A stretch of 64,000 nucleotides of DNA from NCBI RefSeq assembly GCF_041435335.1, contig NZ_CP108430.1:6113001-6177000 (forward strand). Reading direction: 5' to 3'. Positions 10,449 to 19,412 of the stretch are shown here, piece after piece (the first letter of the stretch is position 1; every line of letters starts with the position of its first letter). The translations under genes were made by a program, and so were the position numbers. The notes beneath the pieces are model-generated. The model ran no database searches, was not told the origin of the DNA, and saw only the letters and a list, made by a program, of their open reading frames with translations. Source of the DNA: Streptomyces sp. NBC_01283 (GTDB lineage: Bacteria; Actinomycetota; Actinomycetes; Streptomycetales; Streptomycetaceae).

Positions 10449-11585
10449 GTGGCCACGGACTACTACGCCGTACTAGGCGTGCGCCGCGACGCTTCCCAGG
10501 ACGAAATCAAGAAGGCCTTCCGGAGGCTTGCGCGAGAGCTTCACCCGGACGTGAATCCGGATCCGAAGACTCAGGAGCGCTTCAAGGAGATCAACGCCGC
10601 GTACGAGGTGTTGTCGGACCCGCAGAAGAAGCAGGTCTACGACCTCGGCGGCGACCCGCTGTCCCAGGCGGGCGGCGGCGGTGCGGGCGGTTTCGGGGCC
10701 GGTGGCTTCGGCAACTTCTCGGACATCATGGACGCGTTCTTCGGGACGGCGTCGCAGCGTGGCCCCCGGTCGCGCACGCGCCGTGGCCAGGACGCCATGA
10801 TCCGGCTCGAGATCGACCTGGACGAGGCGGCCTTCGGGACCACCAAGGACATACAGGTCGACACGGCGGTCGTATGTACGACCTGCAGCGGTGAAGGTGC
10901 CGCGCCGGGTACGTCCGCTCAAACGTGTGACATGTGCCGCGGTCGCGGTGAGGTGTCGCAGGTCACGCGGTCGTTCCTCGGCCAGGTCATGACGTCGCGG
11001 CCGTGCCCGCAGTGTCAGGGCTTCGGCACGGTCGTGCCCACCCCCTGCCCCGAGTGCGCCGGCGACGGCCGCATCCGGTCGCGGCGGACGCTCACCGTGA
11101 AGATCCCCGCCGGTGTCGACAACGGCACGCGGATCCAGCTCGCGGGCGAGGGCGAGGTCGGCCCCGGTGGCGGCCCCGCAGGCGACCTGTACGTGGAGAT
11201 CCACGAGCTGCCGCACGCCGTGTTCCAGCGGCGCGGGGACGACTTGCACTGCACGGTCACCATCCCCATGACGGCCGCGGCTCTGGGCACCAAGGTGCCC
11301 CTGGAGACGCTGGACGGCCTGGAGGAGGTCGACATCCGGCCGGGCACGCAGTCAGGACAGTCGGTGCCGCTGCACGGCAGGGGCATCACGCACCTGCGGG
11401 GCGGCGGTCGCGGTGACCTCATCGTGCACGTCGAGGTCCTCACGCCGAGCAAGCTGGACGCGGAGCAGGAGCGGGTCCTTCGGGAGCTGGCGGTGCTGCG
11501 GGGCGAGGAGCGGCCCACCGGGCAGTTCCAGCCGGGGCAGCAGGGTCTGTTCTCGCGCCTGAAGGACGCGTTCAACGGTCGCTGA
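10449..11585 (+). CDS. dnaJ: Chaperone DnaJ
   Basis: 378-residue Hsp40 co-chaperone of DnaK. The J domain (1-68) holds the HPD tripeptide at residues 32-34. A Gly/Phe-rich linker (about 70-95), a cysteine-rich zinc centre with four CxxCxGxG-type repeats (about 143-215) and the C-terminal substrate-binding domains follow. It starts with GTG immediately after the hrcA stop, so the genes are translationally coupled and both fall under CIRCE. This is the hrcA-linked copy; another dnaJ with dnaK would be expected elsewhere in a streptomycete (established knowledge, not visible here). Confidence 0.95.
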   Translation: MATDYYAVLGVRRDASQDEIKKAFRRLARELHPDVNPDPKTQERFKEINAAYEVLSDPQKKQVYDLGGDPLSQAGGGGAGGFGAGGFGNFSDIMDAFFGTASQRGPRSRTRRGQDAMIRLEIDLDEAAFGTTKDIQVDTAVVCTTCSGEGAAPGTSAQTCDMCRGRGEVSQVTRSFLGQVMTSRPCPQCQGFGTVVPTPCPECAGDGRIRSRRTLTVKIPAGVDNGTRIQLAGEGEVGPGGGPAGDLYVEIHELPHAVFQRRGDDLHCTVTIPMTAAALGTKVPLETLDGLEEVDIRPGTQSGQSVPLHGRGITHLRGGGRGDLIVHVEVLTPSKLDAEQERVLRELAVLRGEERPTGQFQPGQQGLFSRLKDAFNGR

Positions 11586-11593
11586 GATTCCGG

Positions 11594-11633
11594 TGCTCCG
11601 GTGCCGGAGGGTTTGCCCTCCGGCACCGGAGCA
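11594..11633 (+). terminator. Terminator of hrcA-dnaJ
   Basis: Perfect 18-bp stem (11594-11611 with 11616-11633), loop TTTG, starting nine bases after the dnaJ stop. It is followed by a weakly T-rich run rather than a U-tract, as is common in streptomycetes. Confidence 0.88.
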
Positions 11634-11755
11634 TTGTCGATTTCTGCGGGGTATCGGGTGGGTGGGCGGGAAAGTCTGTAGCCCGCGGCAGGCGCCCGCG
11701 GGCCCGCCGTGAGGCGCGATTCGGCCCCCCGGCCAGGTCATGGCACGATGCGTTC

Positions 11756-12853
11756 ATGTCCTCCGCACTGACCGATCTCTGCCGCCTTCCGATCGTGCAG
11801 GCCCCCATGGCGGGCGGCGCTTCGTGCCCTCAGCTCGCCGCGGCCGTCTGCGAGGCCGGGGGGCTCGGATTCCTCGCCGCCGGGTACAAAACGGCCGACG
11901 GGATGTACCAGGAGATCAAACAGCTGCGGGGGCTCACGAGCCGGCCGTTCGGCGTGAACCTCTTCATGCCGCAGCCCGAGTACGCCGATGCCGCCGCCGT
12001 CGACGTCTACCGCAACCAGCTCGCCGGTGAGGCCGCCTGGTACGAGACGCAGCTCGGCGACCCGGACAGCGGCCGCGACGACGGCTACGACGCCAAGCTC
12101 GCGATCCTCGTCGAGGACCCGGTGCCGCTGGTGTCGTTCACCTTCGGCTGCCCCACCCGTGACGTCTTCGACGCCTTCGCGCGGGTCGGCACGATCACCG
12201 TCGCCACCGTCACCTCGCCCGAAGAGGCGCAGACCGCCCAGTGGTCGGGCGCCGACGCCGTGTGCGTGCAGGGCATCGAGGCGGGCGGCCACCAGGGCAC
12301 GCACCGCGACAACCCCGAGACGGACGGCGCCGGGCTCGGCCTCCTCTCGCTCATCGCGCAGGTGCGCGACACCGTGCAGATCCCGGTCGTCGCGGCCGGT
12401 GGCCTGATGCGCGGCTCGCAGATCGCCGCGGTGCTCGCGGCCGGCGCGGACGCCGCGCAGCTCGGCACGGCCTTCCTGGTCTGCCCCGAGTCGGGCGCCA
12501 ACGCCCTGCACAAGCAGGCCATGACCAATCCGCTGTTCACCCGCACCGAACTGACCCGGGCCTTCTCGGGACGCCCCGCGCGGGGCCTGGTCAACCGCTT
12601 CATGCGCGAGCACGGGCCGTACGCCCCCGCCGCCTACCCCCAGATCCACCACCTCACCAGCGGCCTGCGCAAGGCCGCCGCCAAGGCCGGTGACGCGCAG
12701 GGCATGGCGCTGTGGGCGGGCCAGGGCCACCGCATGGCGCGGGAGCTGCCCGCCGGGCAGCTCGTGGAGGTCCTCGCGGCCGAACTGGCCGAGGCGAAGG
12801 ACGCGTTGGCAGCCGGAGGGCAGCAGGGGACCCAGCCCGGGAGCCAGGCGTGA
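11756..12853 (+). CDS. NAD(P)H-dependent flavin oxidoreductase / nitronate monooxygenase family
   Basis: 365-residue TIM-barrel FMN enzyme of the 2-nitropropane dioxygenase family. It has the N-terminal PIVQAPMAGG, the active-site segment GIEAGGHQGTH (about residues 171-181) and phosphate-binding VVAAGGLMRG ... GADAAQLGTAFL. Nitronate monooxygenases oxidise alkyl nitronates, but family members vary and substrate is uncertain. ATG 11756. Its stop overlaps the GTG start of rsmE by four bases, so the two are one transcription unit starting after the dnaJ terminator. Confidence 0.85.
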   Translation: MSSALTDLCRLPIVQAPMAGGASCPQLAAAVCEAGGLGFLAAGYKTADGMYQEIKQLRGLTSRPFGVNLFMPQPEYADAAAVDVYRNQLAGEAAWYETQLGDPDSGRDDGYDAKLAILVEDPVPLVSFTFGCPTRDVFDAFARVGTITVATVTSPEEAQTAQWSGADAVCVQGIEAGGHQGTHRDNPETDGAGLGLLSLIAQVRDTVQIPVVAAGGLMRGSQIAAVLAAGADAAQLGTAFLVCPESGANALHKQAMTNPLFTRTELTRAFSGRPARGLVNRFMREHGPYAPAAYPQIHHLTSGLRKAAAKAGDAQGMALWAGQGHRMARELPAGQLVEVLAAELAEAKDALAAGGQQGTQPGSQA

Positions 12854-13605
12854 CCGCGCCCGTCTTCGTCGTCGAGACCTTCGGGACCTTCGAGAACACT
12901 GCCGCGGACGGCGGACGCTTCGTGCTCGACGGTCCCGAAGGGCGACACGCCGTCTCCGTGAAGCGGCTGCACGCCGGTGAGGACGTCGTCCTGACCGACG
13001 GGGCCGGACGCTGGGCCGACTGCGTGGTCCTGGACACCGAGGGCAAGGACCGGCTGATCCTGCGGATGGACTCCGTACAGGAGGAGGCGCCGCAGGAGCC
13101 CCGGATCACCGTCGTACAGGCGCTGCCCAAGGGCGACCGCGGTGAACTCGCCGTCGAGACCATGACGGAGACCGGCGTCGACGCGATCGTGCCCTGGTCC
13201 GCGTCGCGCTGCATCACCCAGTGGAAGGGCGAGCGCGGGCTCAAGGCGCTCGGCAAGTGGCGTGCCACGGCGCGCGAGGCGGGCAAGCAGTCACGCCGGG
13301 TGCGCTTCCCCGAGGTCGCGGACGCCCTGTCCACCAAGCAGGTGGCGGCGCTCCTGGGCACCGCCGACCTCGCCGCGGTCCTGCACGAGGAAGGCAGCGA
13401 ACCGCTGGCCACGGCGGACCTTCCGGCTGCCGGGCACATCGTCCTGGTGGTCGGCCCCGAGGGCGGCGTCTCCCCGGACGAGCTCGCGGCCTTCGCGGAC
13501 GCGGGCGCGAAGCCGTACCGCCTGGGGCGTAGCGTGTTGCGTACGTCGACCGCGGGGACGGCGGCGGCCGCACTGCTCCTGGGGCGTACGGGCCGCTGGT
13601 CCTGA
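12850..13605 (+). CDS. rsmE: 16S rRNA (uracil-1498-N3)-methyltransferase RsmE
   Basis: 251-residue SPOUT-family methyltransferase that modifies U1498 of 16S rRNA in the assembled 30S subunit. An N-terminal PUA-like domain (about 1-75) is followed by the SPOUT domain with the trefoil-knot SAM signature: LVVGPEGGVSPDEL and LGRSVLRTSTAGTA near the C-terminus. GTG 12850 overlaps the upstream stop (GTGA) and gives normal family length; the longer open frame overlaps the previous gene and was not used. Linkage downstream of hrcA-dnaJ is a common actinobacterial arrangement. Confidence 0.93.
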   Translation: MTAPVFVVETFGTFENTAADGGRFVLDGPEGRHAVSVKRLHAGEDVVLTDGAGRWADCVVLDTEGKDRLILRMDSVQEEAPQEPRITVVQALPKGDRGELAVETMTETGVDAIVPWSASRCITQWKGERGLKALGKWRATAREAGKQSRRVRFPEVADALSTKQVAALLGTADLAAVLHEEGSEPLATADLPAAGHIVLVVGPEGGVSPDELAAFADAGAKPYRLGRSVLRTSTAGTAAAALLLGRTGRWS

Positions 13606-13632
13606 ACCCCCGCCCCGGGTGAGGGAGATGCC

Positions 13633-14025
13633 GTGGAACTGGCCCAAGTACGACTGCTCGTAACGGACTTCAGCGCCTGCTACCACTTCTACGCCGACAT
13701 CCTCGGCCTCAAGCCGCAGTCGGGGGCGGTGGACGGGCCGTACGAGAAGTTCAGCCCGGCGGCCGGTTCCGCGGGCATCGCGCTCCAGGACCGCTCCATG
13801 ATGGCCCAGCTCCTCGACGAGCTGGGGGAGTCGGCGACCGGACACCGCTCACTGGTGGTGCTGCGGGTCGACGACCTCGACGCCCACTGCCGCCGGATCG
13901 CCGAACGCGGCGGCACCATCGCCCAGGGCCCCGCCCCCCTGACGGACCGCATGCGGGTCGCCCACCTCAAGGACCCGGAGGGAAACTTGGTGGAACTACA
14001 GGAGTGGCTGCTGCTGCGCGGCTGA
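13633..14025 (+). CDS. VOC (glyoxalase/bleomycin-resistance fold) protein
   Basis: 130-residue vicinal-oxygen-chelate protein made of two beta-alpha-beta-beta-beta modules. The first begins VRLLVTDFSACYHFYADILGL. The second contains VLRVDDLDAHCRRI and ends MRVAHLKDPEGNLVELQEW, with the usual C-terminal metal-ligand Glu. Family members include glyoxalases, dioxygenases and antibiotic-sequestering proteins, so no substrate is assigned. GTG 13633 lies 27 bases after rsmE, with GAGGGAGAT as a ribosome-binding site. Confidence 0.82.
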   Translation: MELAQVRLLVTDFSACYHFYADILGLKPQSGAVDGPYEKFSPAAGSAGIALQDRSMMAQLLDELGESATGHRSLVVLRVDDLDAHCRRIAERGGTIAQGPAPLTDRMRVAHLKDPEGNLVELQEWLLLRG

Positions 14026-14105
14026 GGCACCGTCCCGAAGGGGCCTTGGGAGTTGGACGCAAAGGTGTCTGTCGTCAGGCGGCGCGCGATGGCACTCTGC
14101 CGCCT

Positions 14106-14720
14106 ATGGGGGCATTGAGACGCTTACGTGATCGTGCGGTGGACGTACGCGGACGGCGGCGGGTGCTGTGCGCCGTCGGATTCGCGGGGGCGGCGGTGAT
14201 CGGGGTCGCCGCGTGCGATCCGGCCGACGGAGGCATGAACACCGCGGTCATCGCGATCACCACCGACGAGATGGCGACCAAGGAGTTGGAGGGGCAGCAC
14301 CTCGACGTGCTGTGGATCAGCTGTACCGCCCGCTACAAGGACAAGGTCACCCCGTCCAGTGAATCCCCGGACCGCGATGCCGTCGCCACCGTCGACTGCC
14401 AGGGACAGGCCAAGAAGGACAAGGGCTCGAACGACACCAGCACCATCACCGTCAAGGGCACGGTGTGGTCCGTCGTCGACGGACACTGCGTACGCGGGAA
14501 CCTGACCGCCGATGTCGACGGCAAGCAGTGGTTCCGGGTGGACGTCCTCGGCGACTGCGCCGGCGGTGACGACGGAAGCGACAACGGCGGTGACGACGGC
14601 GGAGACCACGGCGGCGATCAGCCGGACCAGCCGCCCACGGCGACCGTGACGGTGACCGTCACGCCCGACCCGCCGCCCCAGCAGCCCGATCCCACGTGCT
14701 CGTGCTTCAAGGGCAAGTGA
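14106..14720 (+). CDS. Putative secreted lipoprotein, unknown function
   Basis: 204-residue protein with an arginine-rich n-region, hydrophobic core and lipobox ending VAAC (Cys37), so probably a lipid-anchored extracellular protein. The mature part (about residues 40-155) has two further cysteines and no family I can name. The tail is disordered: an Asp/Gly-rich stretch (about 158-173) then TVTVTVTPDPPPQQPDP and a terminal CSCFKGK. ATG 14106 was chosen because it gives the signal peptide; the frame opens 34 codons earlier. It is followed 45 bases later by the tricorn gene. Confidence 0.72.
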   Translation: MGALRRLRDRAVDVRGRRRVLCAVGFAGAAVIGVAACDPADGGMNTAVIAITTDEMATKELEGQHLDVLWISCTARYKDKVTPSSESPDRDAVATVDCQGQAKKDKGSNDTSTITVKGTVWSVVDGHCVRGNLTADVDGKQWFRVDVLGDCAGGDDGSDNGGDDGGDHGGDQPDQPPTATVTVTVTPDPPPQQPDPTCSCFKGK

Positions 14721-14753
14721 TCCAAAACGCTGTCCGGTTCCGCCGGGGCTGCC

Positions 14754-14759
14754 TAGGCT
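14754..14759 (+). promoter_or_regulatory. Putative leaderless -10 box (TAGGCT) of tricorn gene
   Basis: TAGGCT lies six bases before GTG 14766; there is no ribosome-binding site, so transcription may start at the start codon. Confidence 0.5.
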
Positions 14760-14765
14760 GGCCGG

Positions 14766-17700
14766 GTGACACTGACTGGGCACCCTGCGTATCTCCGGTT
14801 TCCGCACCTGCGCGACGAGTTGGTCGCCTTCACCGCCGAGGACGACGTCTGGGTCGCTCCTCTCGAAGGTGGCCGGGCATGGCGCGTCAGCGCCGACAAC
14901 ATGCCGGTGAACCACCCCCGCATCTCCCCGGACGGAACGACCGTCGCCTGGACGTCCACGCGTGACGGCGCCCCCGAGGTGCACGTCGCCCCGGTCGACG
15001 GCGGCTCCTCCAAGCGCCTGACGTACTGGGGCAGTTCCCGCACGTCGGTGCGGGGCTGGACCCCGGAAGGGCAGGTCCTCGCCATCAGCACGTCCGGCCA
15101 GGCCTCCCTGCGCCGCAGCTGGGCGCGGGCCGTTCCGCTGGACGGCGGGCCCGCGGACACGCTGCCGTACGGAATCGTGGGGGACGTCGCGCACGGCCCG
15201 CACGACGGCCAGGTCCTGCTGCTCTCCGCGCCGATGGGCCGCGAGGCCGCCTGGTGGAAGCGGTACCGCGGTGGCACGGCGGGCAAGCTCTGGATCCGGC
15301 GCGGGGACACGGACGACGAAGGCGGCGACGCCCGCTTCGTACGCGTCCACGAAGAGCTCGACGGCAACATCGAGTACCCGCTGTGGGTGGGTGAGCGCAT
15401 CGCGTTCCTCTCCGACCACGAAGGCGTCGGCGCCGTCTACTCCTCGCTGCCCGACGGCTCCGATCTGCGCCGGCACACGAATGTCGACGGCTTCTACGCC
15501 CGGCACGCCGCCACCGACGGCACCCGCGTCGTGTACGCGTCGGCGGGTGAACTCTGGCTCCTGGACGACCTGGTGGACGCCGAGCCGCGCCGCGTCGACG
15601 TCCGCCTCGGCGGCCAGCGCACCGACCTCCAGCCGTACCCCGTGACCGCCGCGCGCTGGTTCGGCGCCGCCACCCCCGACCACACGGGCCGGGGCAGCGC
15701 CGTCTCCGTGCGCGGCGGCGTGCACTGGGTGACCCACCGCGAGGGGCCCGCCCGCGCGCTCGCCGCCGAGCACGGAGTGCGCGCACGACTGCCGCGCACG
15801 TTCCGCGTCGACGGCGAGGAACACGTCGTGTGGGTGACGGACGCGGAGGGCGACGACGCGCTCCAGTTCGCACCGGCCACGGGGCTCGCGCCCGGAGCCA
15901 CACCGCGCAGGATCGCCGCCGGGCAGCTCGGCCGGGTGCTCGGGCTCGCCATGGCGCCCGACGGCAGCCGCGCCGCCGTCGCCTCGCACGACGGGCGGGT
16001 GCTCCTGGTGGAGCGGGAGAGCGGCGAGGTGCGTGAGGTCGACCGCGGGGAGCACGGGGATGCCACCGGGCTCGTCTTCTCGCCGGACTCGGCCTGGCTC
16101 GCGTGGTCGCATCCGGGGCCGAGTCCGCTGCGGCAGCTGAAGCTGGCGAACACCGCTGACCTCTCGGTGTCCGAGGCGACACCGCTGCGGTTCCGTGACT
16201 ACGCGCCCGCGTTCACCCTGGACGGCAAGCACCTGGCGTTCCTGTCCGCGCGCGCCTTCGACCCCGTCTACGACGAGCACGTCTTCGACCTCGCCTTCGT
16301 CGGGGGTTCGCGGCCCCACCTGATCACGCTGGCCGCCACGACCCCCTCGCCCTTCGGGCCGCAGCGGCACGGGCGGCCCTTCGAGGCGCCCGACAAGGAC
16401 GAGACCCCGGACAGCGAGGGCTCGCCCGTCACCCGCATCGACCTCGACGGTCTCGCCGACCGCATCGTGCCCTTCCCGGTCGAGGCCGCCCGCTACTCGA
16501 CGCTGCGGGCCGCCAAGGACGGCGTCCTGTGGCTGCGGCATCCCGTGCGGGGCGTCCTCGGCGCGTCCCGGGCCACCCCGTCCGATCCCGACCCGCGGAC
16601 CGAGCTCGAACGCTACGACCTCGTACAGCAGCGCATCGAGGAACTGGCCTCCGACGCCGACCACTTCGCCGTCAGCGGCGACGGCAAGCGGGTCCTGCTG
16701 TGGGCCGACGGGAAGCTGAAGGTCGTGCCGAGCGACCGGCGGGCGTCCGGTGACGAGAGCTCCGACTCGAACATCACCGTCGACCTCACGCGGGTCAGGC
16801 AGACCGTCGATCCCGCCGCCGAATGGCGCCAGATGTACGACGAGGCCGGGCGTCTCATGCGGGACAACTTCTGGCGGCCCGATCTGGGCGGGGTCGACTG
16901 GGACGGCGTACTCGACCGGTACCGGCCGGTCCTCGACCGGGTCGCCACGCACGACGACCTCGTGGACCTCCTGTGGGAGGTGGCCGGTGAACTCGGCACC
17001 TCGCACGCGTACGTCATGGGGGGCGGGGCCTGGGGGAGTGCGGCGGTGCGGCAGGGGCTGCTCGGCGCGGATCTCTCGCGGGGCGCGGACGGGGCGTGGC
17101 GGATCGACCGCATCCTGCCGTCCGAGACGTCGGACCCCGCCGCCCGGTCGCCGCTCGCCGCGCCCGGGGTGGCGGTGCGGGCCGGGGACGTGCTCCTTGC
17201 CGTCGCGGGGCGTCCGGTCGATCCGGTGACGGGTCCTGGACCGCTCCTGGTGGGTACGGCGGGGAAGCCGGTGGAGCTGACGATCTCGCCATCGGGCGGC
17301 GGCGATCCGCGGCACGCGGTGGTGATCCCCGTCGACGACGAAGAGCCGTTGCGGTACCACGCCTGGGTCGTGGACCGGCGTGCGTACGTCCACGAGCGGT
17401 CAGGGGGGCGGCTCGGGTATCTGCACGTGCCGGACATGCAGGCTCCCGGCTGGGCGCAGATCCACCGGGACCTGCGGGTGGAGGTGGCCCGGGACGGACT
17501 GGTCGTCGACGTACGGGAGAACCGTGGCGGGCACACGTCCCAGCTCGTGGTGGAGAAGCTGGCCCGGAAGATCGTGGGCTGGGACCTGCCGCGAGGTGCG
17601 CAGCCGTACAGCTACCCGGCAGACGCGCCGCGGGGTCCCGTCGTCGTGGTCGCCAACGAATTCTCCGGTTCCGACGGGGACATCGTGAACGCGGCGATCA

Positions 17701-17999
17701 AGGCGCTGGGGATCGGGCCCGTGGTGGGCACGCGGACGTGGGGCGGGGTCATCGGCATCGACAGCCGGTACCGCCTGGTGGACGGGACGCTGGTGACGCA
17801 GCCGAAGTACGCGTTCTGGCTGGAGGGGTACGGGTGGGGCGTCGAGAACTACGGGGTGGACCCGGACGTGGAGGTGGTGACGACGCCGGAGGACTACGCG
17901 TCGGGCCGTGACCCGCAACTGGACGAGGCCATCCGCCTGGCCCTGGCGTCCTTGGACACGACCCCTCCCAAGACGGCACCGGAACTGCCGGGGGCCTGA
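14766..17999 (+). CDS. tri: Tricorn protease homologue (S41 peptidase)
   Basis: 1077-residue homologue of the Thermoplasma tricorn protease, a large cytosolic peptidase that trims proteasome or protease products to small peptides. N-terminal beta-propeller repeats (about 1-660, SPDGTTVAWTS-type motifs) gate the channel. A C1 domain (about 680-760), a PDZ domain (about 760-855) and a C2 catalytic domain follow. The catalytic set is intact: S746-H747 in GTSHAYVMGGG, nucleophile S969 with D970 in NEFSGSDGD, and E1027 in GVENYGVDPD. Positions nearly match the archaeal enzyme. GTG 14766. It is probably transcribed alone. Confidence 0.92.
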   Translation: MTLTGHPAYLRFPHLRDELVAFTAEDDVWVAPLEGGRAWRVSADNMPVNHPRISPDGTTVAWTSTRDGAPEVHVAPVDGGSSKRLTYWGSSRTSVRGWTPEGQVLAISTSGQASLRRSWARAVPLDGGPADTLPYGIVGDVAHGPHDGQVLLLSAPMGREAAWWKRYRGGTAGKLWIRRGDTDDEGGDARFVRVHEELDGNIEYPLWVGERIAFLSDHEGVGAVYSSLPDGSDLRRHTNVDGFYARHAATDGTRVVYASAGELWLLDDLVDAEPRRVDVRLGGQRTDLQPYPVTAARWFGAATPDHTGRGSAVSVRGGVHWVTHREGPARALAAEHGVRARLPRTFRVDGEEHVVWVTDAEGDDALQFAPATGLAPGATPRRIAAGQLGRVLGLAMAPDGSRAAVASHDGRVLLVERESGEVREVDRGEHGDATGLVFSPDSAWLAWSHPGPSPLRQLKLANTADLSVSEATPLRFRDYAPAFTLDGKHLAFLSARAFDPVYDEHVFDLAFVGGSRPHLITLAATTPSPFGPQRHGRPFEAPDKDETPDSEGSPVTRIDLDGLADRIVPFPVEAARYSTLRAAKDGVLWLRHPVRGVLGASRATPSDPDPRTELERYDLVQQRIEELASDADHFAVSGDGKRVLLWADGKLKVVPSDRRASGDESSDSNITVDLTRVRQTVDPAAEWRQMYDEAGRLMRDNFWRPDLGGVDWDGVLDRYRPVLDRVATHDDLVDLLWEVAGELGTSHAYVMGGGAWGSAAVRQGLLGADLSRGADGAWRIDRILPSETSDPAARSPLAAPGVAVRAGDVLLAVAGRPVDPVTGPGPLLVGTAGKPVELTISPSGGGDPRHAVVIPVDDEEPLRYHAWVVDRRAYVHERSGGRLGYLHVPDMQAPGWAQIHRDLRVEVARDGLVVDVRENRGGHTSQLVVEKLARKIVGWDLPRGAQPYSYPADAPRGPVVVVANEFSGSDGDIVNAAIKALGIGPVVGTRTWGGVIGIDSRYRLVDGTLVTQPKYAFWLEGYGWGVENYGVDPDVEVVTTPEDYASGRDPQLDEAIRLALASLDTTPPKTAPELPGA

Positions 18000-18130
18000 G
18001 GCGGGGCGGGTGGGTGGGAGAGGCTCGTTCGGGCGGAGGGCACCGCGGGACAAGGGAGGGGCCAGGCAAGGGCGCAGCCCGGATAGCATGCGGGGGGCCA
18101 CAGTGAACCAGCTAGGACCGGAGGCGCCCC

Positions 18131-18484
18131 ATGGCGGGAGAACCGCAGGCTGACTGCCTGTTCTGCAAGATCGTCGCAGGGGACGTACCCGCGACCCTCG
18201 TCAGGGAGACGGACACGACCGTCGCCTTCCGGGACATCAACCCGCAGGCCCCCACCCACGTCCTGATCATCCCGAAGGCGCACTACCCGGACGCCGCCAC
18301 CCTCGCCGCCGCCGAACCGGCCGTCGCCGCCGACGTCCTGCGCGAGGCAGGAGAGGTCGCCGCCGAGGAGAAGGCGGACAGTTACCGCATCGTCTTCAAC
18401 ACCGGCTCCGGCGCGGGCCAGACCGTCTTCCACGCGCACGCCCACGTCCTGGGCGGACGCGGCCTGCAGTGGCCCCCCGGATAA
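18131..18484 (+). CDS. HIT-family (HINT-like) nucleotide hydrolase
   Basis: 117-residue histidine-triad protein. It has N-terminal CLFCKIVAGDVPA and the triad FHAHAHVLGG with His101, His103 and His105. Proteins of this branch hydrolyse adenosine phosphoramidates or aminoacyl-adenylates; the physiological substrate is unclear. ATG 18131 has a GGAGGC ribosome-binding site. It sits directly before the RNase Z-like gene (6-base gap), so the two are probably cotranscribed. Confidence 0.93.
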   Translation: MAGEPQADCLFCKIVAGDVPATLVRETDTTVAFRDINPQAPTHVLIIPKAHYPDAATLAAAEPAVAADVLREAGEVAAEEKADSYRIVFNTGSGAGQTVFHAHAHVLGGRGLQWPPG

Positions 18485-18490
18485 CTCGCC

Positions 18491-19399
18491 TTGTCCGTAC
18501 GCGAACTGGTGGTCCTCGGCACCGCGAGCCAGGTCCCCACCCGGCACCGCAACCACAACGGCTACGTCCTGCTCTGGGACGGCCACGGCATCCTCTTCGA
18601 CCCCGGCGAGGGCACGCAGCGGCAGATGCTGCGTGCCGGGGTCGCCGCGCACGACCTGCACCGGATCTGCGTCACGCACTTCCACGGCGATCACTCGCTG
18701 GGACTGCCGGGCGTCATCCAGCGGATCAACCTGGACCGCGTCCCGCACGACGTGACGGTGCACTTCCCGAGCTCGGGGCAGCACTTCTTCGACCGGCTGC
18801 GGTACGCCACCGCCTATCGCGAGACCGTCTCCCTCGTCCAGGAGCCCGTATCGGCCGACGGACAGCTGGCCGTCACCCCCTCCTTCACGCTCGACGCCGT
18901 CAAGCTCTCGCACCCCGTCGAGTCCTTCGGCTACCGCGTCACGGAGCCCGACGGCCGGCGGATACTCCCGGCGCTGCTCGCCGAGCACGGCATCGCGGGA
19001 CCCGACGTGGGACGCCTGCAGCGGGAGGGCGAGCTGCGGGGCGTCACGCTCGACGACGTGAGCACGGTGCGGCGGGGGCAGAAGTTCGCCTTCGTGATGG
19101 ACACCCGGCTCTGCGACGGCGTCCACGCCCTCGCCGAGGGCTGCGACATGCTCGTCATCGAGTCCACCTTCCTCGACGAGGACGAGCGGCTCGCCACCGA
19201 CCACGGTCACCTGACCGTGGGGCAGGCCGCCCGGGTCGCCGTGGACTCCGGTGTCCGGCATCTCGTGCTGACCCACTTCAGCCAGCGCTACCCCGACCCC
19301 GGCGTATTCGAGCAGCAGGCCCGGGAAGCGGGATTCGACGGTGAACTCACCGTCGCACAAGACCTGTTGCGTGTACCTCTGCCCAAACGAACCACCTGA
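18491..19399 (+). CDS. rnz: Ribonuclease Z-like MBL-fold nuclease
   Basis: 302-residue metallo-beta-lactamase-fold protein of the RNase Z branch, which processes tRNA 3' ends. The metal motif is [13 protein letters not shown] (His63, His65, Asp67, His68). VESTFLDED and LTHFSQRY supply the further ligands and the C-terminal motif. Start is TTG 18491, six bases after the HIT stop; no closer ATG gives a full N-terminus ([15 protein letters not shown]). It is followed 13 bases later by adenosine deaminase. Confidence 0.88.
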   Translation: MSVRELVVLGTASQVPTRHRNHNGYVLLWDGHGILFDPGEGTQRQMLRAGVAAHDLHRICVTHFHGDHSLGLPGVIQRINLDRVPHDVTVHFPSSGQHFFDRLRYATAYRETVSLVQEPVSADGQLAVTPSFTLDAVKLSHPVESFGYRVTEPDGRRILPALLAEHGIAGPDVGRLQREGELRGVTLDDVSTVRRGQKFAFVMDTRLCDGVHALAEGCDMLVIESTFLDEDERLATDHGHLTVGQAARVAVDSGVRHLVLTHFSQRYPDPGVFEQQAREAGFDGELTVAQDLLRVPLPKRTT

Positions 19400-19412
19400 G
19401 TGAGCCGCCGCC

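Noticed and set aside
14124..17393. 1089-codon open frame on the minus strand opposite the tricorn gene
   Set aside because: Shadow frame; no domains, and the plus strand has the complete tricorn catalytic set.
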